Positions 23,744-32,076 of a DNA stretch of 64,000 nt are shown here, in pieces; position 1 is the first letter of the stretch; each line of letters begins with the position of its first letter. Under the pieces are notes generated by a model. That model saw only the letters and a program-made list of their open reading frames with translations, was not told where the DNA came from and did no database searches. The DNA is taken from NCBI RefSeq assembly GCF_050587365.1, contig NZ_JBOBFV010000001.1:1439434-1503433 (forward strand), written 5' to 3'. The DNA is from Plantibacter auratus. Lineage in GTDB: Bacteria; Actinomycetota; Actinomycetes; Actinomycetales; Microbacteriaceae. A program made the translations under genes and the position numbers.

Positions 23744-24733
23744 ATGATCACCTCATCGAGCGAGTCCCAGGCTGCCGCCTTCCGCGACGGCCGGATCCCT
23801 GCGACGGAGCACCTCGACGCCGACACGGTCGTCATCGCCGTCCCGACCGGCGACCCTGGCAATCCCTTCACCCTCTGCTCGGTGCTCTTCGGCACCGACG
23901 GTCGCGCGATCGTCGTCGACCCCGGAACCGACACCCCCGAGGGCCGCGAGCACCTGTTGCGGGAGCTCCGCGGCATCGGGGTGACGACGCTCACGGGCGT
24001 CGTCGTGACCCACCTGCACCCCGACCACCTCGGCCTCGCCGGCGCCCTCCGCGACGAGCTCGCCGCACCGGTCCTCATGCACCGTCTCGAGGATGAGGCG
24101 GCCGGCTCGACGCCCCCGGGCCCGGCCGACCTCGCCGCAGCATTGGACGAGTGGGGCGTCCCGGCCGATGACACGACCGTGCGCCCCTGGGCCACTGGTG
24201 CCACGGCACCCGCCGGGCACCTCGGCGACACCCGTGCGGACCGGACGCTCGAGGACGGCGACCTGCTGACACTCCCCGGTCGCTCGATCAGGGTCCTGCA
24301 CACCCCCGGCCATACGACGGGCCACCTCACCCTGCGCGACGAGGACCGCGGCTACCTGCTCACGGGCGACCACGTGCTGCCGACGATCTTCTCCGGCCTC
24401 GGCCTCGGGGCGCACACCTCGGAGAACCCGGTGACGGCCTACCTGTCGTCGCTCGACCGCGTCCGCGGCTACGACGGCGACCAGGTGGTCCCCGGACACG
24501 GCTTCCGGTTCACGGGACTCGCGGACCGCTGCGATGAGCTGTCCGCGCACCATCTGCGGCGAGCCGACGAGGTGCGCTCCGTCCTCGCGGACGACCCCGA
24601 CGCGAGCGTGTGGACCATCGCCTCCCGCATCGGCTGGTCGGCCGGATGGGACGCGCTGACCGGTCTCCTCCGCGTCTCGGCCCTCACGCAGACCGACTGG
24701 CACCGGGCGCGCCTTCAACAGCTCGCCGGCTGA
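23744..24733 (+). CDS. Metallo-beta-lactamase-fold hydrolase
   Basis: 329 residues. Zinc-binding motif THLHPDHLGL (about 88-97), then GHTTGHL, TGDHVLP and PGHG at the expected spacings, so both metal sites are complete. The C-terminal part is a helical winged segment (RSVLADDPDASVWTIASRIGWSAGW) as in LACTB2-like proteins, which bind RNA or thioesters. ATG 23744 has GGAGCAG upstream. Likely a thioesterase, glyoxalase or RNase; the substrate cannot be chosen from sequence. Confidence 0.85.
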   Translation: MITSSSESQAAAFRDGRIPATEHLDADTVVIAVPTGDPGNPFTLCSVLFGTDGRAIVVDPGTDTPEGREHLLRELRGIGVTTLTGVVVTHLHPDHLGLAGALRDELAAPVLMHRLEDEAAGSTPPGPADLAAALDEWGVPADDTTVRPWATGATAPAGHLGDTRADRTLEDGDLLTLPGRSIRVLHTPGHTTGHLTLRDEDRGYLLTGDHVLPTIFSGLGLGAHTSENPVTAYLSSLDRVRGYDGDQVVPGHGFRFTGLADRCDELSAHHLRRADEVRSVLADDPDASVWTIASRIGWSAGWDALTGLLRVSALTQTDWHRARLQQLAG

Positions 24734-24742
24734 CCGTCCGCG

Positions 24743-25231
24743 CTACCGGCTGAGGCCGGCCCACCCGGATCGACGACGCGCCAGCGCCCGTTCGAAGGCG
24801 TAGAGCCCACCGCCGGCCGCCACCCCGGCGGCGAGCACCGCGAACACGACGACCCCGATCGTCGAGGCGAGTCCGATGGGTGCGGCGATGAGGCCGCCGA
24901 CGATCAGGACGAGGAAGGCCGCACCACTACCGGCGATCCAGGCCCGGTGGACCGGGCCCCGCTCGCCCCAGTGGTCGAGGATGCCGAGCGCCAGCAGCGC
25001 ACCGACCGCCCCGACGGCGGCGAGCATCCCTCCGACGAGTCCACCGACGAGGACGGCGATCCCGCCGAGATCGGCCGGATGCACCGAGACGGTCCCGACC
25101 GTCCCGAAGAGCTCTGCACCGGCCGCGAGGGCCGCTCCGGCGACCGCTCCGACGCTGACGGCGAGGCCGAACAGCGGGACGACACGGAGGAGGGACCAAC
25201 CCGGGTCCGCTGCTTCATCGAACACGTCCAT
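24743..25231 (-). CDS. Four-helix membrane protein of unknown function
   Basis: 162 residues with about four membrane helices (15-38, 56-80, 100-120, 124-150) and a basic cytoplasmic tail RALARRRSGWAGLSR. No transporter or enzyme motif visible. It is convergent with the MBL gene, leaving only nine bases between the stops. Confidence 0.65.
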   Translation of the reverse strand: MDVFDEAADPGWSLLRVVPLFGLAVSVGAVAGAALAAGAELFGTVGTVSVHPADLGGIAVLVGGLVGGMLAAVGAVGALLALGILDHWGERGPVHRAWIAGSGAAFLVLIVGGLIAAPIGLASTIGVVVFAVLAAGVAAGGGLYAFERALARRRSGWAGLSR

Positions 25232-25355
25232 GGCTTCGACCGCCTCCTGCGCGCCTCGTCGTCGACGGCGCTTGGCGCTCAGCGTGGCATGTCGGTGCGT
25301 GGTGCCCCAGGGCGTTGCGCGCGGAGGAGGAGCGGGTGTAAGGCTGCGGCGTCTG

Positions 25356-25871
25356 CTACCAGCCGCGCGTGCCCGGGGCGCCCTTGAACGGCCCGACGAT
25401 GCCCGGCGTGATCCATCCGCCGTAGAAGTCGCCCTCCTGCGCCTGCACCGGCACTCCGTCGACCTCGCAGGCGTCCATGCGTCCCGGATAGACCGCGATC
25501 ATGCCGAACAGCGGCGCGTATCCCGGGCGTGGATCGGGGTAGGTCCACGCCGCGGCATCGGCGACCTCGTCGCCCACCCGCACGTCGAGGTAGTGGGCCT
25601 CGCCCTTGAACTCGCACATGGTCGTCCCGTCGACCGGCACCAGGACCCCGGGCGAGAAGTCCGCCGCCGGCACGTAGTACACCGGCGGGTGGCTCGTCTC
25701 CAGGACCCGGACCGCGGCCGTCGACTCCGCGATGACCGTGCCGCCGAACCGGATCACGACGCGCTCGTCGCGCGGCTCGACCCGCGGCGGACGAGGGTAC
25801 TCCCAGACGGACTCCTCACCGGGTCCGGGCTGGACGGGCAGGGGGCGGCGGAATCGCGAGGAGTCGGGCAT
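25356..25871 (-). CDS. DUF427 protein
   Basis: 171 residues. Contains the DUF427 core: VVIRFGGTVIAES--AVRVLETSHPPVYYVPAADF, CEFKGEAHYLDV and WTYPDPRPGYAPLFGMIAVYPGRMD. The tight Tyr, His, Cys and Asp pattern suggests a binding site, but the family has no proven function. ATG 25871 chosen because upstream codons are in poor context. Neighbour genes are a membrane protein and the XRE-cupin cluster, and no link is evident. Confidence 0.8.
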   Translation of the reverse strand: MPDSSRFRRPLPVQPGPGEESVWEYPRPPRVEPRDERVVIRFGGTVIAESTAAVRVLETSHPPVYYVPAADFSPGVLVPVDGTTMCEFKGEAHYLDVRVGDEVADAAAWTYPDPRPGYAPLFGMIAVYPGRMDACEVDGVPVQAQEGDFYGGWITPGIVGPFKGAPGTRGW

Positions 25872-25911
25872 CTCCCCATGCTGCCCGGTCCACCTGAGCG
25901 ACGACCGCGAA

Positions 25912-26340
25912 TCAGGCGCGCCCGCCCACGGTCCGGAGCGCGAGCCAGAGCAACCAGGCACCCGCCGCCGCATACCCGATCAGTAGCAGCACGACGGCCG
26001 TCGACCCGAGGTCGTAGACGACGGGGATCACCGGCGAGCCACCGACGCCGGCGTCCGTCGACTTCCAGTTCGCGCTCAGGAGGGCCAGGACGAGCAGTAC
26101 CGCGGCGCTCGCGAGGATCGGTCCGCCGGTGGCCCAGACCTTCTGCTTGGTCGTCCAGGCGCGCGACCGCCACAGCATGACCATGCCGGCCACCCAGCCG
26201 ACGAACGGCACGACGAGCCCTCCGAGCATGACGAACAGGGCCGCCGTGACCGCGAACCCGCGGCGTTCGAGGAGCTGCTCCGCGAACGGCCGGTCGTCCT
26301 CGGGTGGGCGGGCACCCTCCTCGTCATCGTGTCCGATCAC
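25912..26340 (-). CDS. Three-helix membrane protein
   Basis: 142 residues. Charged N-terminus (DDEEGARPPEDDRPFAEQLLERRG), then three membrane helices (about 30-56, 70-90, 110-138). Its ATG overlaps the stop of the XRE-cupin regulator (26337-26340), so it is cotranscribed with it and may be its target or partner. No recognised function. Confidence 0.65.
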   Translation of the reverse strand: MIGHDDEEGARPPEDDRPFAEQLLERRGFAVTAALFVMLGGLVVPFVGWVAGMVMLWRSRAWTTKQKVWATGGPILASAAVLLVLALLSANWKSTDAGVGGSPVIPVVYDLGSTAVVLLLIGYAAAGAWLLWLALRTVGGRA

Positions 26341-26948
26341 GCGCTCCTCCTCGTCGACGTCGCGCGGACGTGCATCCGTTCACCCTGCTTGCCGAACAGG
26401 CTGAGGAACTCCACCGCTGCGGCCTCGGCCCGGCCGAACCAGTGCGGGACGCGGGTGTCGAACTCGGCGACCTCTCCCGCGGTGAGCACGATGTCCTGGT
26501 CGCCGAGGAGGAGCCGCAACCGACCGTTGAGGACGTAGAGCCACTCGTAGCCCTCGTGGACCTTCTGCGTCTCGGGCGTCTGCGGGCCGTCGCCGCCGTG
26601 GATGATGCTCTTGAACGCGTGGAGGCCGCCCGATCGGCGCGTCAGCGGCACGATCGTCTGGCCGTACCGCTGGACGGGCTTCAGGTGGACGCGGGGATCA
26701 CCCGTCTGCGGAGCACCGACGAGGTCGTCCAGGGGTACCTGGTGCGCCTTGGCGAGTGGCAGGAGCAGCTCGAGGTTCGGTCGGCGCTGGCCGGACTCGA
26801 GCCGGGAGAGCGTGGAGACCGAGATGCCCGTCTCAGCCGACAGGGCGGCGAGGGTGGTGCCGCGATGCTGCCGGATGGCTCGCAGCCTCGGCCCGACGGC
26901 ATCCAGGACGCCGTCGATGGACCGTTGCTCGTCGTGTGCATGCGCCAT
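26337..26948 (-). CDS. XRE-family regulator with cupin sensor domain
   Basis: 203 residues. N-terminal helix-turn-helix (LRAIRQHRGTTLAALSAETGISVSTLSRLESGQRRPNLELLLPLAKA, about 22-68) and C-terminal cupin (about 110-185: EGYEWLYVLNGRLRLLLGDQDIVLTAGEVAEFDTRVPHWF). This architecture is PuuR/SutR-like. It is divergent from the CPYC flavoprotein gene with two near-identical palindromes between them. It likely represses its own gene and the flavoprotein gene until a small ligand binds the cupin. Confidence 0.9.
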   Translation of the reverse strand: MAHAHDEQRSIDGVLDAVGPRLRAIRQHRGTTLAALSAETGISVSTLSRLESGQRRPNLELLLPLAKAHQVPLDDLVGAPQTGDPRVHLKPVQRYGQTIVPLTRRSGGLHAFKSIIHGGDGPQTPETQKVHEGYEWLYVLNGRLRLLLGDQDIVLTAGEVAEFDTRVPHWFGRAEAAAVEFLSLFGKQGERMHVRATSTRRSA

Positions 26949-26969
26949 GGGTCGATTCTCGCTCCCACG

Positions 26970-27004
26970 TTGCCGCTTCGGCAAGTCTTCTTGCCACTTC
27001 GGCA
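26970..27004. promoter_or_regulatory. Paired operator between the XRE-cupin gene and the flavoprotein gene
   Basis: Perfect 15-base palindrome TTGCCGCTTCGGCAA (26970-26984) and a near copy TTGCCACTTCGGCA (26991-27004), 21 bases apart, which is two helix turns. They lie between the divergent ATGs at 26948 and 27058. This is the shape expected of binding sites for the XRE-cupin protein. Confidence 0.75.
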
Positions 27005-27057
27005 CCGGTCGGCGCACCCTGGACACCTCCCAGCACGTCGACCGAACGGAACGATCC

Positions 27058-28029
27058 ATGAGCACCCCCGTCACCCCAGCACCCACCACCGACCTCGTCG
27101 ACGCCGTCATCGTCGGCGGGGGTGCCGCCGGGCTCAGCGCAGCCATCATGCTCGGACGATCACGACGGTCCGTGATCGTCGTCGACGGCGGCGAGCCCCG
27201 GAACGCGCCCGCCGACGGCGTCCACGGTTTCCTGTCCCGCGAGGGCACCCCGCCTCGCGAGCTCCTGCGCCTTGGCCGCGCGGAGGTGGCGTCGTACGGC
27301 GTCCGCGTCGTCGACGGTCAGGTCGTCGATGCGAGGCGCGACGATGACGGATTCACCCTGACGACGGCGGACGGCGCGATCGTCCGAGGTCGCCGCCTCC
27401 TCATCGCCACCGGCACCGCCGACGAGCTCCCGTCCATCCCCGGCCTCTGGGAGCGGTTCGGCCGCGACGCCCTCCACTGCCCCTACTGCCACGGCTGGGA
27501 GGTCCAGGACCGCGTGATCGGTGTCCTCGGCACGAACGCGGAGGCCGCAGCCCATCAGGCGCAGCTGTTCCGGCAGCTGAGCGACCGGGTCGTCGTGCTC
27601 CGCAACACCGCGGGCGCCTTCACGGCGGAGCAGGAGGCGGCGTTCGCGGCGCGGGGCATCGAGGTGGTCGACGGCGTCGTGGAGCGGCTCGAGATCGCCG
27701 ACGACCGGCTCGTCGGCGTGCGACTGGACGACGGCCGCACCGTCCCCGTCGAGGCGCTGGCCGTGGCCCCGGTCAACCGGGTGCGCGCCGACGCGTTCAC
27801 CGGTCTCGGGCTCCACACCCGACCGCACCCGCGCGGAGCCGAGTTCGGTGACGCATTCGGCGTCGACGAGCTGGGCGCCACCTCGGTGCCGGGTGTCTGG
27901 GCGGCCGGAGACGTCACCAACCTGCGTACCCAGGTCCTGCAGGCGGCGGCCGCCGGATCGATGGCCGGCGCGATCATGAACGCCGACCTCGTCCAGGAGG
28001 ACGTGCGCCGAGCCCTCGCGAAGCGGTAG
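27058..28029 (+). CDS. FAD-dependent pyridine nucleotide-disulfide oxidoreductase with CPYC motif
   Basis: 323 residues. Two Rossmann parts: FAD site IVGGGAAGLSAAIMLGR (about 17-33) and NADPH site VIGVLGTNAEAAAHQ (about 155-170), a CPYC redox centre (HCPYCHGWE, about 140) and the FAD-binding end GVWAAGDVTNLRTQVLQAAAAG. This is the thioredoxin reductase-like family. Actinobacterial members often lack a thioredoxin partner gene and may reduce other disulfides. It is regulated from the paired palindrome upstream. No thioredoxin gene is adjacent. Confidence 0.88.
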   Translation: MSTPVTPAPTTDLVDAVIVGGGAAGLSAAIMLGRSRRSVIVVDGGEPRNAPADGVHGFLSREGTPPRELLRLGRAEVASYGVRVVDGQVVDARRDDDGFTLTTADGAIVRGRRLLIATGTADELPSIPGLWERFGRDALHCPYCHGWEVQDRVIGVLGTNAEAAAHQAQLFRQLSDRVVVLRNTAGAFTAEQEAAFAARGIEVVDGVVERLEIADDRLVGVRLDDGRTVPVEALAVAPVNRVRADAFTGLGLHTRPHPRGAEFGDAFGVDELGATSVPGVWAAGDVTNLRTQVLQAAAAGSMAGAIMNADLVQEDVRRALAKR

Positions 28030-28070
28030 AACCACCACTGTCGCGCGAGACGCGGACATGGGACGATGAC

Positions 28071-28096
28071 GGCACGGGGGCAGCGGCTCCCGTGCC
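28071..28096. terminator. GC-rich hairpin after the flavoprotein gene
   Basis: Eight-base stem GGCACGGG (28071-28078) with CCCGTGCC (28089-28096), loop of ten. No T-run follows, as usual for actinobacterial terminators. It lies 41 bases past the stop, in front of the DUF1801 start. Confidence 0.55.
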
Positions 28097-28120
28097 GTGT
28101 CCGTTCCGACGAGGAGAGAC

Positions 28121-28495
28121 ATGCCGGGTGCACCCACCACGATCGACGACTACCTCGCCACGCAACCCACCGACGCCGCGGACACCATCGAGGAGATCCG
28201 ACTCCGCGTCCACCGCATCGTGCCTGGAGTCACCGAGGCCATCCGCTACGGCATGCCGACCTTCATGCTCGACGACCGCTACCTGCTCTACCTCGGCGCC
28301 TGGAAACACCACATCGCCCTGTACTCGATCCCGCCGTTCGACGGCCCCCTCCAGAACGCCGTCGCCGACTACCGGGCCGCGAAGGACACGCTGCAGTTCC
28401 CGTTCAGCCGGCCGATCCCCTTCGACCTGATCGACCGCATCGTCACGGAGCTGTTGGAGCGGCGTCGGGCGGCGGACGCACGCCACGAGCACTGA
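28121..28495 (+). CDS. DUF1801 protein
   Basis: 124 residues with GAGGAGA just upstream of ATG 28121. The DUF1801 pattern is visible as IDDYLATQP...IRYGMPTF...YLGAWKHHIALYS and PFSRPIPFDLIDRIV. This small alpha/beta family has no proven function. A second member (29885-30262) lies 1.4 kb away on the other strand. A repeat fragment follows its stop. Confidence 0.82.
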   Translation: MPGAPTTIDDYLATQPTDAADTIEEIRLRVHRIVPGVTEAIRYGMPTFMLDDRYLLYLGAWKHHIALYSIPPFDGPLQNAVADYRAAKDTLQFPFSRPIPFDLIDRIVTELLERRRAADARHEH

Positions 28496-28514
28496 GGGAG
28501 AGCGACGCGTCGCC

Positions 28515-28565
28515 GCCCTTCGACAGGCTCAGGGACCGAGGAAGGGTGCTCAGGGACCGAGGAAG
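28515..28565. repeat. Dispersed palindromic repeat, block C (partial)
   Basis: One half-unit CCTTCGACAGGCTCAGGGACC (28517-28537) followed by a truncated second copy (CTCAGGGACCGAGGAAGG). It sits between the convergent DUF1801 and transporter genes. Confidence 0.75.
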
Positions 28566-28579
28566 GGTGCGCTGCGACG

Positions 28580-29782
28580 TCACGGGAGTATCGCGCCCGC
28601 ACCCTGGGCCAGCCAGAGCCCGACGGTGGCGAGGGCCACCGTCAGCGGAGCGACCACGAACCCGAGCGCGATGAACCGGCCCCAACCGAACTCGACGTCC
28701 GCCGCGGTGAGCCGCGCGTGCCAGAGCAGCGTCGCGAGCGCCGCCCACGGGGTGATGAGCGCGCCCGCGTTCACGCCGATGAGCAGTGCCGCGAAGCGCA
28801 CGGGGTCGCCGGCCACCGGCTCGAGGGCCAGGTACGCCGGGAGGTTGTCGACGAGGTTGGCGCTCGCCATGCCGACCCCCGCCAGCTGCAGGAGCGCCAG
28901 GAGCGAGTCGCCGGTCCCCGCGATGGACGCGAGCGCCCGCGCGAGCCCGAGGGCGTGAGCCGCCTCCACCACGAGGAACAGTCCTGAGGCGAGCAGGACG
29001 AGCTGCCACGGAACGAGGGCCGGACGGAGCGCCCCGGGACGCCGGATGAGGAAGACGACCACCAGGATCACCGCCGCACCGACCGCAGACATCCACACCG
29101 GGATGCCGGACACCAGCAGCGGCAGGAGCACGAGCACCACGAGCCCGGACGTCCACAGCAGCACCCGGTCGTCGTCCTGCGCCTCCACGTCCACCGTGTA
29201 GGCATCGGCGAGCTGGCGGCGGTACACGATCGCGAGGACCACGCACGGGACCACGACCGCGATGATCGCGGGGACGACCATGAGCGCTGCGAATCCGCCA
29301 GGGCCGAGCGGACCGCCACCCGACGCCGTGGCGGCCTCGTCGATCGCGTGCTCCGCGAGGAGGTTGGTGAGGTTCGACACCGGCAACAGCAGCGACGCCG
29401 TGCACGCCAGCCAGACGGTGGTCAGGGCGAACGGCACCGGCGACAGCCCGGCATGCCGCGCGAGGGTGATGACGACCGGCGTCAGGAGGACGGCCGTGGT
29501 GTCGAGCGAGAGGAAGACGGTGCTGAGCGTTGCCAGCGCGACGACGAGCAGCCAGAGCAACCAGGTACTCCCCCGACCCCAGCGCACGAGCCGCGAGGCG
29601 ACGAGGGTGAACAGGCCGGCGTCCGCAGCGAGTTCGGCGACGACGGTGATCGCGACGACGAACAGGAGGATCGGCCAGACACGGTCGGCGATGCCGAGGG
29701 CCTCCGGGGCGGGGAGGACACCGGTGAGGATCGCGATCGTCCCGATGACGAGCAGCACGACGCCGAGCACGGCACTGCGCAC
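28580..29782 (-). CDS. ArsB/NhaD-type (SLC13-like) membrane transporter
   Basis: 400 residues with about ten membrane helices. The loops TVFLSLDTTAVLLTPVVITLA and LVDNLPAYLALEPV are the hairpin signatures of the ion transporter superfamily that contains arsenite pumps and Na+/H+ antiporters. It probably exports or exchanges an anion or sodium. The DTTAVLLTP motif is close to ArsB. No arsenite regulator or reductase is adjacent (the arsC-like gene lies 14 kb away), so arsenite as substrate is only a possibility. Confidence 0.85.
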   Translation of the reverse strand: MRSAVLGVVLLVIGTIAILTGVLPAPEALGIADRVWPILLFVVAITVVAELAADAGLFTLVASRLVRWGRGSTWLLWLLVVALATLSTVFLSLDTTAVLLTPVVITLARHAGLSPVPFALTTVWLACTASLLLPVSNLTNLLAEHAIDEAATASGGGPLGPGGFAALMVVPAIIAVVVPCVVLAIVYRRQLADAYTVDVEAQDDDRVLLWTSGLVVLVLLPLLVSGIPVWMSAVGAAVILVVVFLIRRPGALRPALVPWQLVLLASGLFLVVEAAHALGLARALASIAGTGDSLLALLQLAGVGMASANLVDNLPAYLALEPVAGDPVRFAALLIGVNAGALITPWAALATLLWHARLTAADVEFGWGRFIALGFVVAPLTVALATVGLWLAQGAGAILP

Positions 29783-29884
29783 GAGGCCTCCTTCACCACC
29801 GGTCCGTCGGTGCGCTGGCGCCCGCTCGGCAGTCGATCATACGACGGCTCGTCGACCGCGTGCTCCCGCGCTCGTCGACGGGTG

Positions 29885-30262
29885 TCAGGCCCGCACCCAG
29901 CGCCCGATGAGTTCGAGCAGGGCGGGCTCGGCATCCGCCGCCGCTTCGATGCTGGAGAAGGTGACGACACCGCGGTCGGGTGCCGCCCACACCACGAGTC
30001 CGGAGGGGTCGTCGAACCGGAAGGCGTCGGTGTCGTCCCGCTGATGCGCGCCCCGGTGCAGGATGATCCGGATGCGGTTCGCCGGGTGCAGGGCGAAGGT
30101 GACGCGGTCCTCGCCGTCGTAGACGAAGCTCGGCGCCTTCCACTTGAGGTGCTCCGAGATGCCCTCGTCCGAGGCCATGATCGCCTCGCGCAGCCGCACG
30201 ACCGCCGGCTTCAGCTGGTGTGCGAGGGAGACGAGGTAGGCGTCGACCTCGGCGGAGCTCAT
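29885..30262 (-). CDS. DUF1801 protein, second copy
   Basis: 125 residues, MSSAEVDAYLVSLAHQLKP...; contains HLKWKAPSFVYDGEDRVTFALHP and IRIILHRGAH, the core of the same family as 28121-28495. The two differ in most positions, so they are old paralogs. It starts four bases after the stop of the NlpC/P60 gene on the same strand and may be cotranscribed with it. Confidence 0.8.
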   Translation of the reverse strand: MSSAEVDAYLVSLAHQLKPAVVRLREAIMASDEGISEHLKWKAPSFVYDGEDRVTFALHPANRIRIILHRGAHQRDDTDAFRFDDPSGLVVWAAPDRGVVTFSSIEAAADAEPALLELIGRWVRA

Positions 30263-30266
30263 GGGA

Positions 30267-31556
30267 TCAACCCGTCGGGCGACCGACGTAGGGTGCGACG
30301 TCGCCGGATCCCCAGATGCCGCCGACCCGGGTGCCGGCCCGCTCGTTGGCCGCTTCGACGATCTGGCCGTTCCCGAGGTAGATGGCCACGTGGTAGTAGT
30401 CGTAGCCGCTCGACCAGAAGATGAGGTCGCCGCGCTGCTTCTGGCTGTAGGGCACGAGGCGTCCCTGCGACTGCATCGTGTAGTACTGGTTCGTCGCGGA
30501 GTGCGTCCCGATGCCGCTGCCGTAGGCCGCGCGGGTGAGCCCCGAGCAGTCCCAGACGTTCGGGCCGGAACCGCCGAGCTGATAGCCCTTGCCGACCTGG
30601 GCGAGCGCGAAGGCGATCGCCGACTCGACGCCGGCGGAGTCCGGAGGTGCGACCGAGCCGCCGCCACCACCGCCGGACGCGCCGCCGCCACCGCTCGATC
30701 CACCGCCGCCGGACGAACCGCCGGACGACGCAGGAGGGGTGTTGGCCGCGGCTGCCGCCGCCGCTGCAGCCGCTTCCGCCGCCTGACGAGCGGACTCGCC
30801 GGCCGCGTACCCGCGCTCGGTCTCGGCGGTGGTGTTCTTCAGGGAGGCGAGCTGCGCGTAGAGCTGGTCGGCCTGCTGCTCCTGTGCAGCCACCGCTGCG
30901 GAAGCCGCCGCCGAGGCACTCTCCGCCTCGTCGTACTTCGCCTGTGCTTCGCCCTCGAGGCGTTCGCGTTCCGTCTTCGCGACCTCCGCCTGGTCGGTCA
31001 GGCCGCTCGCCGCGTTGCGGTCGGTCACCGCCTCGGCGTAGCTCGCGGCGTTCCGTTCGCCCAGCTTGTCCATGACGGACAGCCGGGAGAGCAGGTCGTC
31101 GGACTTCCCAGCGCCGAGGACGAGGTCGAGCGAGACGTCGCCACCGCCGCCACGCGACAGCTGTGCGATGAGCGCACCGGCGCGCTGCTTCGAGACTTTG
31201 GCGGCGGCCGCAGCGGCCTCGGCCTGCTCGCGCAGCGCCGACTCGCGGGCGGTCGCCTCGGTCACGGCGTCCTGCGCCTGACGATAGGCCTCGGCGGCGA
31301 TCTGCGCCGTGCGGAACGCGGCGTCTGACTGCTCCTGCAGCGAGGTGATGAGTGCGGTGATGTTCGTGATCTCGGCGGCCTTCGCGGACTCGCTCGACTT
31401 GGCCGCTTCGACATCGGCCCAGCTCGGGTAGTCGTCCGCGTGGGCCGGTAGGGCACCGACCGTGAGTGACGCCGTGACGACGCCGACGGAGAGGGCCATC
31501 GCCAGCCAGGGACGGCGGCGGCCGTACTGCGCACCGGGCGTTCGTGCGGGGGTCAT
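30267..31556 (-). CDS. Secreted NlpC/P60 peptidase with N-terminal coiled coil
   Basis: 429 residues from ATG 31556, chosen over the adjacent ATG 31559 for spacing to GGAG. Signal peptide ends ALPAHADDYPSW. A coiled coil (about 45-260) is followed by a Gly/Ser-rich linker (about 285-320) and an NlpC/P60 domain: WDCSGLTRAAYG with the catalytic Cys, YYHVAIYLG with the His, then the third polar residue in the IVEAANERAG segment. It should cut stem peptides in peptidoglycan, as RipA does. The first mature residues (YPSW-DVEAAKSSES) match the M23 protein at 19054-20349. Confidence 0.9.
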   Translation of the reverse strand: MTPARTPGAQYGRRRPWLAMALSVGVVTASLTVGALPAHADDYPSWADVEAAKSSESAKAAEITNITALITSLQEQSDAAFRTAQIAAEAYRQAQDAVTEATARESALREQAEAAAAAAKVSKQRAGALIAQLSRGGGGDVSLDLVLGAGKSDDLLSRLSVMDKLGERNAASYAEAVTDRNAASGLTDQAEVAKTERERLEGEAQAKYDEAESASAAASAAVAAQEQQADQLYAQLASLKNTTAETERGYAAGESARQAAEAAAAAAAAAANTPPASSGGSSGGGGSSGGGGASGGGGGGSVAPPDSAGVESAIAFALAQVGKGYQLGGSGPNVWDCSGLTRAAYGSGIGTHSATNQYYTMQSQGRLVPYSQKQRGDLIFWSSGYDYYHVAIYLGNGQIVEAANERAGTRVGGIWGSGDVAPYVGRPTG

Positions 31557-31784
31557 CATTCTCCAGTCCGACGACACGATCACGGCGACCTCGGCGGGTC
31601 GCGGCCGTCATCCTGTCACAACAGTCACAATAGAAACTTTGATCACACTAGCCACTCTCGTCCCGGAGCACCAGCTCGAATCCCCCCGGACGGGGCACGG
31701 GCGCGCGCAGATCAGCCCCTGAGCAGACACCCGAAGGGCCACCCAGGCCGGAAGCCCTCGCATCATGGAGGTTCCCCGTGGGCG

Positions 31785-32052
31785 CTTCGACAAGCTCAGC
31801 GACCGGGAGAGGTGCACCCGGACCTGGAACGGTCCCTGAGCCCGTCGAAGGACAGCCCCGGGTGGGCACGCTCGCATCATGCGAGGTTCCTCGGGGGCAC
31901 TTCGACAGGCTCAGTGACCGGGAGAGGTGTACCCGGACCTGGAACGGTCCCTGAGCCTGTCGAAGGGAAGCCCCGGCCGGACGCCTGCGCATCGCGACGG
32001 TTCCTCGGGGCACTTCGACAGGCTCAGTGACCGGGGGCAGGCTCAGTGACCA
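31785..32052. repeat. Dispersed palindromic repeat, block D, with two full 66-base units
   Basis: Two complete units of exactly 66 bases at 31785-31850 and 31900-31965: arms CTTCGACARGCTCAGYGACC and complement around the shared spacer GAGAGGTGYACCCGGACC. A third half-unit and a fragment follow (32013-32052). The stretch 31557-32076 holds no gene: near its left end (31615-31628) two GTCAC repeats nine bases apart lie in the NlpC/P60 promoter region. Confidence 0.88.
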
Positions 32053-32076
32053 GGGAAGGGCGGCCCGGCAGGCAGG

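Noticed and set aside
28121..30262. Two DUF1801 genes as part of a recent duplication
   Set aside because: Their sequences differ at most positions and lie on opposite strands, so an old paralogy with unrelated context is more likely.
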